Shown: one piece after another, positions 5,300-5,648 of the stretch
Layout of the letters: each line of letters starts with the position of its first letter
Position numbering within the stretch: the stretch's first letter is position 1
DNA from: Candidatus Competibacteraceae bacterium
GTDB lineage: Bacteria > Pseudomonadota > Gammaproteobacteria > Competibacterales > Competibacteraceae
Assembly: GCA_020444985.1 (NCBI GenBank)
Contig: JAGRHK010000140.1
Location: 1-5,648, forward strand
Direction of reading: 5' to 3'
Length of the DNA stretch: 5,648 nt
The notes under the pieces: generated by a model
Told to the model about the DNA's origin: nothing
What the model saw: the letters and a program-made list of their open reading frames with translations, nothing else
Database searches by the model: none
Position numbers and translations under genes: made by a program

Positions 5300-5648
5300 A
5301 TGATCCATCCATTTGCCAGCTTTACCATGGTTGCTATGGCAGGCGTCCTCGGCCTGGTGGCCTGTTCCGATGGGGATAACAATAAAAAAGCACCACTCGT
5401 GCCGGCAGCCGAGGTAAGCGGCCCCATCACCAATGGCAGCCGGGGATTTCCCGCAACGCCCGCGGTGGTAGATCTGGCCGCCGCGGGTTATGTGGAAGAG
5501 GAGTTCTTTGTCGCGGGTACCGCCAGGGCGTTTGAGCCCGATGGCGACTGGGGTATCGATGGCGTCTGGCCGGTCAGGGAAGCTGCAAGTGCCGAGTACA
5601 AGACCAGGATACTGGTGCGCCGGCCAAGCGACCCGAACAAGTTTAGCG
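5300..5648 (+). CDS. Lipoprotein, alpha/beta-hydrolase domain family (Abhydrolase_10-like), N-terminal part only
   Basis: The first 116 codons are present and the gene runs off the right edge. The ATG at 5300 has GGAG 7 nt upstream. Residues 1-22 form a lipoprotein signal peptide with lipobox Leu19-Val20-Ala21-Cys22. Ser at +2 after the cysteine predicts outer-membrane sorting. The signal has no Lys or Arg before its hydrophobic core, which is unusual. A charged linker (24-38) follows. From residue 39 the sequence has the opening of the family named 'alpha/beta hydrolase domain': GPITNG, DLAAAGYVEEEFFVAGTARAF (58-78), then YKTRILVRRPSDPNKF (100-115). In that family this is normally followed by a strand with VVVEWLN and later the catalytic residues, which are outside the window. 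The family is of poorly known function; an esterase role is likely but not shown. It is divergent from the WS/DGAT operon, and a role in degrading external lipids or esters is inference. Confidence 0.72.
   Translation, partial: MIHPFASFTMVAMAGVLGLVACSDGDNNKKAPLVPAAEVSGPITNGSRGFPATPAVVDLAAAGYVEEEFFVAGTARAFEPDGDWGIDGVWPVREAASAEYKTRILVRRPSDPNKFS

Noticed and set aside
5137..5433. 98-codon minus-strand open frame across the lipoprotein start
   Set aside because: It overlaps the well-supported plus-strand lipoprotein N-terminus and shows no start signal or domain.
1..5648. CRISPR array, insertion sequence or phage-like elements
   Set aside because: No regularly spaced repeats, transposase fragments, terminal inverted repeats or integrase sites were seen; the genes form an ordinary metabolic layout.

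Overview
The window reads as a lipid-storage (neutral lipid) locus from a Gram-negative bacterium with moderately high GC content. I infer a marine gammaproteobacterium of the kind that carries several wax ester synthase/diacylglycerol acyltransferase (WS/DGAT) paralogues. The reasons are the WS/DGAT pair, a phasin-like protein with a Lys/Ala-rich tail, a lipobox lipoprotein and AGGAG-type ribosome binding sites. The genus cannot be fixed from this sequence alone.

Layout from right to left on the minus strand, which is the direction of transcription. Two full-length tandem WS/DGAT paralogues (4979-3492 and 3490-2030) are separated by one base. A 36-bp gap leads to an Old Yellow Enzyme family flavin oxidoreductase (1993-881). 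These three genes look like one operon. After 164 bp comes a short phasin-like/histone-H1-like protein (716-318), closed by a strong rho-independent terminator at 258-293. No convincing terminator lies between the oxidoreductase and the phasin-like gene, so the phasin could be read both from the operon and from its own promoter. At the far left, the first 25 codons of another minus-strand gene, with a signal-peptide-like N-terminus, run off the window edge (76-1).

On the plus strand at the right edge (5300 onward), an outer-membrane-type lipoprotein begins. Its first residues match the N-terminal part of a large alpha/beta-hydrolase family (Abhydrolase_10-like). It is divergent from the WS/DGAT operon across a 320-bp intergenic region that holds several perfect dyads but no gene.

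Working model (inference): the two acyltransferases make wax esters and/or triacylglycerols from acyl-CoA, the phasin-like protein coats or anchors the resulting inclusions, and the flavin oxidoreductase and the secreted hydrolase handle unsaturated or ester substrates. The points most worth following are the replacement of the second catalytic His/Asn by Ser in the oxidoreductase, the lysine/arginine-rich tails shared by the phasin-like protein and both acyltransferases, and the palindromes in the divergent promoter region.
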